A stretch of 64,000 nt of DNA from Bacteroidales bacterium. Its GTDB lineage: Bacteria; Bacteroidota; Bacteroidia; Bacteroidales; UBA932. The notes under the pieces are model-generated. The model searched no databases, was not told the origin of the DNA, and worked only from the letters and a program-made list of their open reading frames with translations. Below are positions 53,118 through 61,989 of the stretch, piece after piece. Each line of letters starts with the position of its first letter. Within the stretch, counting starts at the first letter, position 1. Location: contig JAGBAO010000010.1 in the NCBI GenBank assembly GCA_017938925.1, positions 1 to 64,000 of the forward strand, given 5' to 3'. Both the position numbers and the translations under genes were made by a program.

Positions 53118-53756
53118 ATGAACAAGTACTACCAGCTTTTACACCGGATCATGACATCCGGAAAGCAGCAGACCAACAAGAAGGGGAGCATCAGATACCT
53201 TCTTAACGAGCAGCTCAGTCTGACTCCTGGAGATCTTCTCGACATTTTTGAGGGGCACAGTATCGCCCGGAAGAAACTCAAAAAGGAACTGGAACTATTC
53301 ACCTCTGGTGAACGACTCACCGAAAGATATCGTGAAGCAGGTATCACATGGTGGGATTATTGCGGGCCTATCCTTGTGAACTCTTACCCCACCTATCTTG
53401 AAAAGTTACCTTCACTGATCAAGAAGATCAATGCCGAGAAAAGGAATTCAAAGAATTATGTCCTATTCCTTGGCTCGACAGATGCGGAAAGCAATCAGGC
53501 ACCATGTCTCAGCCTGGTACAATTCCAGATTGACAATGGGGAACTGGTGATATCTGCGTATCAGCGCAGTTCTGATGCCAACCTCGGACTACCAGCAGAT
53601 ATCTATCATTTATATCTTATTTCAAGAGAGATCGATCTGCCATTACAGTCCATCACTCTAACCCTTGGCAATGTTCATATCTACGAAACTAACCTGCAGA
53701 ACACCGAACGGCTTCTGAAAGGTGAAGACGGGGTAAAATTTGAGCTCAATGTGTAA
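53118..53756 (+). CDS. Thymidylate-synthase-fold enzyme, predicted dCMP-specific
   Basis: The 212-aa protein aligns with the ThyA core: Cys130 in QAPCL (catalytic Cys), Gln149-Arg150 and Ser151 with Asp153 in YQRSSD (phosphate site), LGLPAD (156-161), and His187/Tyr189 in NVHIYE. The Asn that fixes thymidylate synthase to dUMP (N177 in E. coli) is Asp161 here, as in dCMP hydroxymethylases. The His after the catalytic Cys is Leu131. The N-terminal folate region is shorter than in ThyA. I predict a dCMP methyl- or hydroxymethyl-transferase that modifies phage nucleotides. Confidence 0.72.
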   Translation: MNKYYQLLHRIMTSGKQQTNKKGSIRYLLNEQLSLTPGDLLDIFEGHSIARKKLKKELELFTSGERLTERYREAGITWWDYCGPILVNSYPTYLEKLPSLIKKINAEKRNSKNYVLFLGSTDAESNQAPCLSLVQFQIDNGELVISAYQRSSDANLGLPADIYHLYLISREIDLPLQSITLTLGNVHIYETNLQNTERLLKGEDGVKFELNV

Positions 53757-54567
53757 CAAGGTATATACATCAGCGCCTCTTCCCTTCCAGGGCCAAAAGA
53801 GGCGCTTTATAAGCGACTTCAAGGAAGTGCTTACACAGTTTGATGACATCGATACAGTCGTTGATCTATTCGGAGGCAGTGGTCTTCTATCCCATATTGC
53901 AAAGAGAACCCGCCCGGAATTACGGGTCATATATAACGACTATGACTACTATTGTGACAGGCTTGGAATGGTAGATATCACCAATGAAATTCTTTCCAGA
54001 ATCAGGCCACTGATGAAATCACTTGCCCCGGACAAAAGGATTCCGGAAGATATCCGACACAAGGTCGTGAATATCTTGAATAGTTACCCCCCCCCATTGG
54101 ACTATATCACGCTTAGTTCATCCCTTCTGTTCAGCGGGAAATGGGCAAAGACACATGATGAGTTAATCAGTCAATCGATGTACAGCAAGGTCAAACAGAC
54201 CGACTACGAGGTGGGCGGATATCTTGACGGGCTGGAAATCGTTCACATGGATTATAGGGACTTATTCAAACTGCATAAGGATAACAAGCGCACACTATTC
54301 CTGCTTGATCCGCCATATCTTTCTACCGACTGCGGTTCATATGAGAACTACTGGAAATTGAGCGACTATCTGGAAGTCCTGAAACTGCTTGTCGGTACCA
54401 GGTACATCTATTTCACCAGCAATAAATCCCAGCTCATTGAACTCTGCGAATGGATTAAGGAGAATGCCAGCATCGGGAATCCTTTTGAGGGGGTTGAGAT
54501 CAGGAAGCAGCAGAACAAATTAAATTATCAGAGTACCTTCACTGATATAATGCTTGTGAAGGAATAA
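53740..54567 (+). CDS. D12-class N6-adenine DNA methyltransferase
   Basis: The 275-aa protein has the SAM-binding motif VVDLFGGSGLLSH (about 41-53) and the catalytic LDPPYLS (about 189-195), in the Dam/D12 order. It would methylate adenine in phage DNA, protecting it from restriction or marking it for regulation. It overlaps the TS-like gene by 17 bases, so the two DNA-modifying enzymes form one operon. Confidence 0.88.
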   Translation: MSSMCNKVYTSAPLPFQGQKRRFISDFKEVLTQFDDIDTVVDLFGGSGLLSHIAKRTRPELRVIYNDYDYYCDRLGMVDITNEILSRIRPLMKSLAPDKRIPEDIRHKVVNILNSYPPPLDYITLSSSLLFSGKWAKTHDELISQSMYSKVKQTDYEVGGYLDGLEIVHMDYRDLFKLHKDNKRTLFLLDPPYLSTDCGSYENYWKLSDYLEVLKLLVGTRYIYFTSNKSQLIELCEWIKENASIGNPFEGVEIRKQQNKLNYQSTFTDIMLVKE

Positions 54568-54578
54568 CCCACAGTTCA

Positions 54579-54623
54579 GACAGTTCTGTGAGGTATTCCC
54601 AAGAGTGCAGTCACAGAACTGTC
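54579..54623. terminator. Bidirectional terminator between methylase and integrase
   Basis: gacagttctgtga (54579-54591) and tcacagaactgtc (54611-54623) form a perfect 13-bp stem between the convergent genes. Its arm cagttctgt and the loop word agagtgc echo the repeats at 21.8-22.2 kb. Confidence 0.8.
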
Positions 54624-54627
54624 TATC

Positions 54628-55866
54628 TTATTTGTTTTCAACGTCATTCGCCCCGTCAGTTCCATAGTTCTCAGAAATGCGCGCTTTTACAGAGGATACG
54701 ATATCAACCACTTTCAGTTGCTCATTTGCTTCCGGAATCGCTCCCACATATATTGCAGTCATAGCCACACTGTGGTGGTCTGCTTGCTTCTGTACGAGAT
54801 TGATAGGCACCTTCTGGCTCAGCATATTTGTAACCCCTGTATCCTTCAAACCATAGAACTGTAAATCCTGGCCGAATCCGCAGGCCGGTCTCACATAGGA
54901 ATCCCAAAACTTGGCAATCTTCCGGCTGCACATCTGTTTCGGCCCAGGCTCAAACAGATATTCAGAATCCCCGAACACATACCACGATTTATTGGAAAGG
55001 TCAAGCCGTCTCAATTCCGGGATCAGAACATCAGGGATTGTCCTGAAACTGTCATTGTCGTTCTTGGCAACATCTTCGCTGATATGGACAACCTGGTTAT
55101 CAAGATCTATATCGGCGCACTTGATCATGACCAATTCCTTAGGTCTGAGGAAGCAACAGTAAGTCATCAGGCACAGACATAGATAGTTCCTGTTTTCCGC
55201 TGACAGATACTCAAACAGTGTGTTCAATTCGTGGCTGGTGAATACCCGTCTCTTTTTCTTGGTCAGTTTCTTAGGTTTGCGTTTCAGATCATCAAAAGGG
55301 TTGTCCACCACATACTCCCTTTCCCTCATCCAGTTGAACAGCAGCCGGAAGAACATAAGATAATTATTGTATGTCCTGGCACCGACATTGGGCCTTGCAT
55401 CGATATCATCCATGAACTCCATTGCGACATATCTTGTCACAGTGCAGACATAAGCATCCGGGCCGACTCCTTTCGCTTCCAGCCAGGACCTGAATGTTTT
55501 TATATATGACCTGTAACTACGCAACGAATTTTCTTCTGCTTCCTTTGTCTTGACTGCCAGGAATACATCAAGGGCATCGAAAAGCCTGGTGCCGGCCCTC
55601 GATGCGGACACCTCCAGAAGAGGGTTCCATCCCAAGGCAAGTTTCTCCTGGATGTATGCCATTAGTTGCCTGGCCTGTTTCCTTCTTTGTGTTATGGGCT
55701 TGACCTTGTTGAATTTTTTTCGGCAACGGACCATCTTACCGGTGAATGGATCCTTGACATAATAAAGTATGACCCAATCCTTGCCTTCCACCAATCTTGG
55801 TGGAATATAATCGATGTGTGGTGTAGGTTTGAAGAAAGACATTTTTTTTTCTTTGCACAGCTCCAT
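54628..55866 (-). CDS. int: Tyrosine-family phage integrase
   Basis: The open frame extends to 56010 through the tRNA; a start at ATG 55866 (MELCKEKKMSFF) or 55839 (MSFFKPTPHIDY) is realistic, giving about 412 or 403 aa. An N-terminal arm-binding and SAM-like part is followed by the catalytic domain: the first Arg in CFLRPKEL, a variant second box YGLKDTG in place of HxxR, then QADHHSVAMTAIYVG with the nucleophile Tyr. It lies beside attR at tRNA-Ser and would drive insertion and excision. Confidence 0.87.
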   Translation of the reverse strand: MELCKEKKMSFFKPTPHIDYIPPRLVEGKDWVILYYVKDPFTGKMVRCRKKFNKVKPITQRRKQARQLMAYIQEKLALGWNPLLEVSASRAGTRLFDALDVFLAVKTKEAEENSLRSYRSYIKTFRSWLEAKGVGPDAYVCTVTRYVAMEFMDDIDARPNVGARTYNNYLMFFRLLFNWMREREYVVDNPFDDLKRKPKKLTKKKRRVFTSHELNTLFEYLSAENRNYLCLCLMTYCCFLRPKELVMIKCADIDLDNQVVHISEDVAKNDNDSFRTIPDVLIPELRRLDLSNKSWYVFGDSEYLFEPGPKQMCSRKIAKFWDSYVRPACGFGQDLQFYGLKDTGVTNMLSQKVPINLVQKQADHHSVAMTAIYVGAIPEANEQLKVVDIVSSVKARISENYGTDGANDVENK

Positions 55867-55966
55867 CAAGGTGCTATACAAAGAATCGTGAGACTGCCCC
55901 GTTACTGCCCCGTTTTTTACGGGAAAATCGCCTAACTTGTTGTTATTCAACTCGTTAGACGATTTC

Positions 55967-55982
55967 TGCGGAGAGAGAGGGA
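55967..55982. other. attR: prophage right attachment core in tRNA-Ser
   Basis: Same 16 bases as attL (13367-13382), covering the 3' end of the tRNA gene, so the gene stays intact after insertion. Two repeats of ctgccccgtt lie 64-73 bases inside the prophage from it. Confidence 0.78.
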
Positions 55983-56053
55983 TTCGAACCCCCGGACCCG
56001 TTAAGATCAACGGTTTTCAAGACCGCCGCATTCGACCACTCTGCCATCTCTCC
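55969..56053 (-). tRNA. tRNA-Ser (anticodon UGA)
   Basis: The minus strand gives a full 85-nt class II tRNA: acceptor GGAGAGA / TCTCTCC with discriminator G, anticodon TGA in the loop cttgaaa, a long variable arm, and T loop TTCGAAT. CCA is not encoded. The prophage is inserted at its 3' end. Confidence 0.93.
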
Positions 56054-56227
56054 AATATTGTTCCCTTCGAAAGGGATTGCAAAGGTAGTGAAAAAATCAT
56101 TCTTTGCAAATTTTTTTTGAATTATTTTAACAAGGAGGAAAGTAAAGCCATAAAAACGAACATCTTTTGCAGAATTTACATATATTTGTAATTCATATCG
56201 AATTATAACCAATAAAACCAAAGTATA

Positions 56228-56893
56228 ATGAAAAAGATTATTCTTATGATTGCAGCCCTTACAGCAGGTCTGACAATGGCTGCTCAGCAGAAGGGCGAGA
56301 TGAGTGTAACCGGTACACTTCTTCTTTCAGGAGGAAGCACTAAGGTCGAAATGTCTGCCAGCGGAAGTACACAGACTTCAAAGTCTACCAATCCATTTGC
56401 ATTCAATCTTGGCGCTGGATTCGGATACTTCATCATGGACAATGTTGAGGTGAGCCTCGGACTCTACTATGGTCTCGACAGGGAGAAGAACAATCACAGC
56501 ACACAGGACACCAACTTCTATGACTCAGCTAGTTCATTCACAATTAAGCCTGAGGTTGCATACTACATTCCTCTCGGAAGCGACACATTCTTCTGGAAGC
56601 CTGCATTCCAGCTTGGTTTCGCATTCCGCTCAGCTAAGGAGCAGGTGAACAAAGAGACAACCAACAAACTGAAGCAGCCTTTCGGTTTCACTCTCGGACT
56701 CGACATCCTCGCATTTGAGATCAAGCCTTGGGAGCATCTTGCATTCGATTTCAGCATCGGAGGACTCTTCTACAACAACACAAGTCTCAAGACAGACACA
56801 GCTGGAGTTACATCAAAGGCGGTCTCTCACGATATCACTTTCGGATTCAACAACGTATTCTCACCAACTCTCGGTGTCAAATACATTTTCTAA
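56228..56893 (+). CDS. Outer-membrane beta-barrel protein
   Basis: The 221-aa protein has a signal peptide (MKKIILMIAALTAGLTMAAQ) and alternating beta strands ending in the typical GVKYIF with C-terminal Phe. This fits an 8-10-strand OmpW/porin-like barrel in the outer membrane. A -7-like TATATTTG lies at 56181-56188. Function beyond a small barrel is unknown. Confidence 0.78.
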   Translation: MKKIILMIAALTAGLTMAAQQKGEMSVTGTLLLSGGSTKVEMSASGSTQTSKSTNPFAFNLGAGFGYFIMDNVEVSLGLYYGLDREKNNHSTQDTNFYDSASSFTIKPEVAYYIPLGSDTFFWKPAFQLGFAFRSAKEQVNKETTNKLKQPFGFTLGLDILAFEIKPWEHLAFDFSIGGLFYNNTSLKTDTAGVTSKAVSHDITFGFNNVFSPTLGVKYIF

Positions 56894-56912
56894 ATCCTGA
56901 ACCGCATAACAA

Positions 56913-56959
56913 AAAATCACCCGGTCTGCAGATCATTCTGAACAGGACCGGGTGATTTT
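56913..56959. terminator. Bidirectional terminator
   Basis: aaaatcacccggtc (56913-56926) and gaccgggtgatttt (56946-56959) form a perfect 14-bp stem with A/T runs on both sides, serving the barrel gene and lspA, which converge here. Confidence 0.88.
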
Positions 56960-57546
56960 TATTTCTTTTCTTCCTCTTTGGAGAAGTACTTATATTGAAA
57001 GAGAAGCAAGTATATCGCTCCGCATGTGACGCAGCTGTCTGCAAAGTTGAAGACCGCTCCGAAGAATATCTGCGGATATTCCATCCACGGAAGTTTATAT
57101 TCGAACAGTGGGAAATAGAACATATCCACCACCTGTCCGAACATGAAGGCAAAAGGAGCACCCTGCATTACTGTTTCCGGCCATATCAGACCATAGAAGA
57201 AACAGTCTATGATATTTCCCAAAGCCCCTGCCGTGATCATGGTCAAGCCCACGAGGACTCCAACAGGAGTCTCCGGTTTCTTTGCCAGCTTGCTGATCCA
57301 CCAGCACAATCCTCCGAAGAGCACGATGCGGAAAAGCGAAAGAAGGACCTTGCCCACAAGGCCGCCGAAAGCCATTCCGAAGGCCATGCCCTTGTTCAGG
57401 ACAAAATGAAGCTTGAACCAGTCTCCTAAAACGTCAATGGTCTCGCCAAGATCCATATTGGTCTTGACGAGAACCTTGATGATCTGATCGATGACCACAA
57501 GAACGGCACCGAGAATCAGAAGTCTCGTTCCCTTTGATATCTTCAT
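56959..57546 (-). CDS. lspA: Signal peptidase II (lipoprotein signal peptidase)
   Basis: The 195-aa membrane protein carries both catalytic Asp blocks: ALGNIIDCFFYG and FNFADSCVTCG, with four hydrophobic segments. It removes the signal peptide of diacylated prolipoproteins. It lies at the end of an ileS - dksA-like - lspA cluster, conserved in Bacteroidales. Confidence 0.9.
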   Translation of the reverse strand: MKISKGTRLLILGAVLVVIDQIIKVLVKTNMDLGETIDVLGDWFKLHFVLNKGMAFGMAFGGLVGKVLLSLFRIVLFGGLCWWISKLAKKPETPVGVLVGLTMITAGALGNIIDCFFYGLIWPETVMQGAPFAFMFGQVVDMFYFPLFEYKLPWMEYPQIFFGAVFNFADSCVTCGAIYLLLFQYKYFSKEEEKK

Positions 57547-57552
57547 AAGGGA

Positions 57553-57963
57553 TTACTTGTTCTTGTTCATCATCTCCTTAGCCTCAACTGTAAGGGTTGC
57601 ATGAGGCACGAGACGAAGTCTTTCCTTAGGGATGAGCTTGCCTGTCATACGGCACACTCCATAAGTCTTGTTCTCGATTCTGATGAGCGCAGCCTCAAGA
57701 TTCTGGATGAACTTGTACTGACGCTGTGCAAGTGCACCGGCCTCCTCCTTGGAGAGGGTCATCGCACCTTCCTCCATAACCTTGAATGTAGGAGACGTGT
57801 CCTCGATGTCGTTGCTTGAATCATGTGTCACGATATCGCGGAGAGTCTTATATTCCTTCTTTGCCTTTTCAAGCATCTCAAGAATGATGGCCTTGAACTC
57901 CTGGAGTTCCTCATCACTGTAACGTACCTTCATTTCTGGTGCGTTCTTCATTTCTTCTGCCAT
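57553..57963 (-). CDS. dksA: DksA/TraR-family regulator
   Basis: The 136-aa protein has the coiled-coil N-terminal part and a reduced zinc-finger block (YGVCRMTGKLIPKERLRLVP) with only one Cys, as usual in Bacteroidetes members. DksA-type proteins bind RNA polymerase and modulate stringent control. It lies 18 bases after ileS and 6 before lspA. Confidence 0.85.
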   Translation of the reverse strand: MAEEMKNAPEMKVRYSDEELQEFKAIILEMLEKAKKEYKTLRDIVTHDSSNDIEDTSPTFKVMEEGAMTLSKEEAGALAQRQYKFIQNLEAALIRIENKTYGVCRMTGKLIPKERLRLVPHATLTVEAKEMMNKNK

Positions 57964-57981
57964 AGTATTTTAGTTTTATAG

Positions 57982-60900
57982 TTAATTTCTGCTTACAGAT
58001 ATGCGGATAGTTCCTTCGTTCCACTCGACCTCAGGGGCGTCTCCTGCCTCTGCCAGAGGTGCTGCCTCAACCGAAAGCGCGAGAGTCTGCGTTCCCACAT
58101 ATCCGGCGAAGTTTGCAAGTGATGCAGCAATCTCCTCGCCTGCCTCACCGTCTGCATAGATCTTCACATTCACCTTGTCAGTCACGTCGAAGCCGCTGCT
58201 CTTTCTGAGGTTCTGGATTCGGTTGATGAGCTCACGTGCCACACCCTCCTGTCTTAGTTCCTCTGTAATGGTGATGTCGAGCGCGATTGTCATCGCACCT
58301 TCTGTCGCCACGAGCCAGCCCGGCATATCCTCGGACGAGATTTCATAGTCTCCCTTGTTCAAGGTGACATCTCCCGAAGGCAGGTTCAAAACATATCCCG
58401 TGCCAGAAGTCTCGGCGGCCTGTATTCCGTTGATCACCTCCTGAGAGAGGGTTCCGAATGCCGCGGCAATCTCCTTCATCTGCTTTCCATAGATCTTTCC
58501 GAGGGTCTTGAAGTTCGGCTTTATCTTCTTGGTGATAAGACCTGCCGTATCAGAGATGAACTCGGCCTCCTTCACATTCACTTCATTGAGAATCAGAGTC
58601 TTCACTGCTTCGAGCTGTTCCTTCACCTTTGCATCGATCACAGGGATGATGATCTTCGAAAGAGGCTTGCGGACATTGATCTCAGCCTTGCGACGAAGCG
58701 CGAGCACCATTGAAGTAGCCCTCTGCGCAAGCGCCATACGTTCCTCGAGGTCCTTGTCCACTACAGCCGGGTCATATTCCGGCATAGCCACATAGTGAAC
58801 TGACTCTGACTCGCCTTCCACGAGGTCGAGGTACAGACGGTCCATGAAGAACGGAGCGATCGGAGCAGCGAGCTTTGACACCGCAACGAGCACCTGATAA
58901 AGTGTCTGATATGCAGAGAGCTTGTCTGCATCCATCTCTCCTCCCCAGAATCTCTTTCTTCCCAGACGCACATACCAGTTGCTGACATGATCGCAGACAA
59001 AATCCTGGATCAGACGACCCGCAGTGGTGATGTCATAGTCCTCATATGCCGCCACGACATCCTTCACGAGGGTGTTCAGCAGCGAGATGATCCAGCGGTC
59101 GATCTCAGGGCGCTCAGACATAGGCAGAGCCTCCGACTTAGGATCGAAGCCGTCGATGTTCGCATAGAGGGCGAAGAAAGAATATGTATTGTAGAGTGTT
59201 CCGAAGAACTTGCGGCGCACCTCATCCACACCGTTAGCATCGAAACGGAGGTTGTCCCATGGCTGGGAGTTGGTGAGCATATACCACCTGAGGGCGTCAG
59301 CGCCATAAGTGTCAAGAGCCCAGAACGGATCCACAGCATTTCCCAGACGCTTGCTCATCTTGTTTCCGTCCTTGTCGAGCACGAGACCGTTCGAGATTAC
59401 TCTCTTGAAAGCGCACTTGTCGCTTACCATCGTGTTGATTGCATGGAGAGTGTAGAACCATCCGCGTGTCTGGTCCACTCCCTCAGCGATGAAATCTGCC
59501 GTGATTCCGAACTTCTCACTGTCGATGTTGCGAAGTCCCTCCTGAGCATAAGGCATGGCACCCGAATCGAACCACACATCGATCAGGTCGAGCTCACGCA
59601 CCATCTTGCGGCCGCTCTCGGAAACAAGGTATATATTGTCCACATATGGACGATGGATGTCGATCTTGTCATAGTTTTCCTTTGACATATCTGCAGGGTC
59701 GAAGCCCTTTGCCTTCAAAGGATTCTCTGTCATGATACCTGCTGCGACAGACTTCTCGATCTCGGCATATAGTTCAGCCACGGATCCGATGCACTTGGCC
59801 TCCTTGCCGTCCTCTGTCTGCCAGATCGGGAGAGGAGTTCCCCAGTAGCGGCTTCTTGAGAGGTTCCAGTCCTGGATGTTCTCCAGCCACTTTCCGAAAC
59901 GTCCTGTACCGGTAGACTCCGGCTTCCACGTGATGGTCTCGTTGAGTTCCATCATTCTCTCGCGCACCGCTGTTGTCTTGATGAACCATGAGTTGAGCGG
60001 ATAGTAGAGCACCGGCTTGTCTGTACGCCAGCAGTGAGGATAGTTATGGGTATGTTTCTCTATTCTGAATGCCTTGTTCTGCTGCTTGAGCATCACGCAG
60101 ATGTCCACATCAAGGGTCGGAGCATCTTCCGGTAGTTCAGGATCATATGCGTTCTTGACATAGCGTCCTGCCCACTCTGCATAGTCTGCCGACATGTTGG
60201 CAGCAGCATATTCCGGATCGAGGTCCTCGACACGGAAGAAACGGCCCCTGAGGTCCACCTGAGCCTGAAGGTCACCGTTGCGGTCAACCACCTGAAGGCC
60301 AGGGACTCCTGCAAGACGTGCGACCTTGGCGTCATCCGCACCGAACGTAGGCGCGATATGCACGATACCGGTACCGTCCTCAGTGGTCACATAATCACCA
60401 GGGATCACCTTGAAAGCACCCTCCCCTGGGTTGAACCAAGGGATGAGCTGCTCGTAGCTTATGCCGACCAGGTCTGTTCCCTTGAGCGTTCCCTCAAGCA
60501 CCTTGAAAGGCACAAGCTTGTCGCCTGGCTTATAGTCCTCGAATGCCACCTCCGCAGCCTTAGGGTTAAAATGGGCGTTCACCAGGGCCTGAGCCACCAC
60601 GTAAAGGGCAGGCTGGCCTGTGTATGGGTTGAATGAAAGCACTCTCACGTAGTCGATGTTCGGACCCACGCAGAGGGCGGTGTTCGAAGGAAGAGTCCAA
60701 GGAGTTGTGGTCCATGCAAGGATATATGCAGGAGCACCCTCGCTGAAGAGGAACTCTGACTTATCGTCACGCACTACTGCGAACTGAGCCACAGCAGTCG
60801 TGTCCTTCACGTCACGGTAGCAGCCTGGCTGGTTGAGCTCATGAGTGCTCAGACCTGTTCCTGCTGCCGGTGAATATGGCTGGATGGACTTGCCCTTGTA

Positions 60901-61416
60901 GAGCAGTCCCTTGTCATAGATCTTCTTGAGGAGATACCAGAGGGTCTCGATGTAACGGTTGTCATAGGTGATGTACGGATCGTTCATATCCACCCAATAG
61001 CCGACACGCTCGGTCATGTTCACCCACTCGGCCGTGTACTTCATCACCTCCTTGCGGCATGCATCGTTATACTCCTCCACGGTGATCTTCGTTCCGATAT
61101 CCTCCTTGGTTATGCCCAGCATCTTCTCCACGCCGAGCTCCACGGGAAGACCGTGAGTGTCCCATCCCGCACGACGGTTCACCTTATATCCGCTCTGGGT
61201 CTTGTAGCGGCAGATCGCATCCTTGATGGAGCGCGCCATGACATGATGGATGCCCGGCATTCCGTTAGCCGATGGAGGTCCCTCGAAGAAAATGAACTCA
61301 GGAGCTCCCTCCCTCAGTTCAAGAGACTTCTCGAACGCATGGTTCTTCTTCCATCTTTCCAGCATCTGGTTGCCTGCATCGACAAGATCAAGACCTTTAT
61401 ATTCTCTGAATTTCAT
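57982..61416 (-). CDS. ileS: Isoleucyl-tRNA synthetase
   Basis: The 1144-aa enzyme has the class I signature PGIHH at 54-58 (HIGH) and NKMSKRLGN near 690 (KMSKS), plus the editing CP1 domain and an anticodon-binding C-terminal part. It charges tRNA-Ile. Its 1144-residue size is normal for the large bacterial form. It heads the operon with dksA-like and lspA. Confidence 0.95.
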   Translation of the reverse strand: MKFREYKGLDLVDAGNQMLERWKKNHAFEKSLELREGAPEFIFFEGPPSANGMPGIHHVMARSIKDAICRYKTQSGYKVNRRAGWDTHGLPVELGVEKMLGITKEDIGTKITVEEYNDACRKEVMKYTAEWVNMTERVGYWVDMNDPYITYDNRYIETLWYLLKKIYDKGLLYKGKSIQPYSPAAGTGLSTHELNQPGCYRDVKDTTAVAQFAVVRDDKSEFLFSEGAPAYILAWTTTPWTLPSNTALCVGPNIDYVRVLSFNPYTGQPALYVVAQALVNAHFNPKAAEVAFEDYKPGDKLVPFKVLEGTLKGTDLVGISYEQLIPWFNPGEGAFKVIPGDYVTTEDGTGIVHIAPTFGADDAKVARLAGVPGLQVVDRNGDLQAQVDLRGRFFRVEDLDPEYAAANMSADYAEWAGRYVKNAYDPELPEDAPTLDVDICVMLKQQNKAFRIEKHTHNYPHCWRTDKPVLYYPLNSWFIKTTAVRERMMELNETITWKPESTGTGRFGKWLENIQDWNLSRSRYWGTPLPIWQTEDGKEAKCIGSVAELYAEIEKSVAAGIMTENPLKAKGFDPADMSKENYDKIDIHRPYVDNIYLVSESGRKMVRELDLIDVWFDSGAMPYAQEGLRNIDSEKFGITADFIAEGVDQTRGWFYTLHAINTMVSDKCAFKRVISNGLVLDKDGNKMSKRLGNAVDPFWALDTYGADALRWYMLTNSQPWDNLRFDANGVDEVRRKFFGTLYNTYSFFALYANIDGFDPKSEALPMSERPEIDRWIISLLNTLVKDVVAAYEDYDITTAGRLIQDFVCDHVSNWYVRLGRKRFWGGEMDADKLSAYQTLYQVLVAVSKLAAPIAPFFMDRLYLDLVEGESESVHYVAMPEYDPAVVDKDLEERMALAQRATSMVLALRRKAEINVRKPLSKIIIPVIDAKVKEQLEAVKTLILNEVNVKEAEFISDTAGLITKKIKPNFKTLGKIYGKQMKEIAAAFGTLSQEVINGIQAAETSGTGYVLNLPSGDVTLNKGDYEISSEDMPGWLVATEGAMTIALDITITEELRQEGVARELINRIQNLRKSSGFDVTDKVNVKIYADGEAGEEIAASLANFAGYVGTQTLALSVEAAPLAEAGDAPEVEWNEGTIRISVSRN

Positions 61417-61493
61417 AAATATTACTTATTTTTGCAGTCGGGACATGTGCCCGGAAATTTCAATCCGCAAATATACACATTTTAGGGATATTT

Positions 61494-61988
61494 ATGAATA
61501 TACTGGATATCATTATTTTAATCTGCCTTGTACCTGCGATCGTACAGGGCATCAGAAAGGGATTCATCTCTCAGGCAATATCCATCATTTCCATAATCGT
61601 GGGTGTGTGGGCATCAGCAAAATTCGCCAATATAGTCGGCGACTGGATATCAGAATATATCACGGCGTCCGAGCAGGTTCTCAAGGTCGTGGCCTTCGCC
61701 ATCATCCTTGTGGCAGTGTTTGTCGCTCTCGGCCTGCTGGCCAGACTTCTTGAGAAGGTTCTGTCACTTGTCATGCTCGGATGGGTGAACAAACTGCTCG
61801 GAGTATGCTTCTCCCTGATCAAGTGCTTCCTGATCATGGGACTTGTCGTGATGGCATTCGATTCCCTGAACGCAACTTTCGGATTCATAAAGCCGGAGGT
61901 CATGAAGGACTCCGTACTGTACCCTGTAGTCAAGGACCTTGCTGATGCGGTGTTCCCATATCTGAAGTCCCTGCTCAAGCTCAAATAA
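61494..61988 (+). CDS. cvpA: CvpA-family membrane protein
   Basis: The 164-aa protein has four hydrophobic helices and the CvpA pattern at its start (MNILDIIILICLVPAIVQGI then RKGFISQAISIIS). The family is linked to envelope homeostasis and colicin V production. It is divergent from ileS and 1 base before tsaB. Confidence 0.82.
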   Translation: MNILDIIILICLVPAIVQGIRKGFISQAISIISIIVGVWASAKFANIVGDWISEYITASEQVLKVVAFAIILVAVFVALGLLARLLEKVLSLVMLGWVNKLLGVCFSLIKCFLIMGLVVMAFDSLNATFGFIKPEVMKDSVLYPVVKDLADAVFPYLKSLLKLK

Positions 61989-61989
61989 G

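Larger units (their letters stand above)
13383..55966. mobile_element. 42.6-kb tailed prophage with a diversity-generating retroelement
   Basis: Between the two 16-bp cores lie, in order: a repressor, replication genes, HicAB, head, packaging and tail genes, a giant fibre, a DGR, lysis-type genes, a DNA methylase and a tyrosine integrase. The long tape measure (927 aa) suggests a long non-contractile tail; no sheath gene was recognised. All recognised genes look intact, so the prophage may be inducible. Capsid genes precede the terminase and portal genes, an uncommon order. Confidence 0.9.

Noticed and set aside
53118..53756. Ordinary thymidylate synthase
   Set aside because: The dUMP-specifying Asn is Asp and the His after the catalytic Cys is Leu, and the N-terminus is short; a dCMP-directed role fits better.
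23379..56010. Mu-like transposable phage (as in the DGR-carrying hankyphage group)
   Set aside because: No MuA/MuB transposase genes were seen; a tyrosine integrase and tRNA attachment site are present instead.
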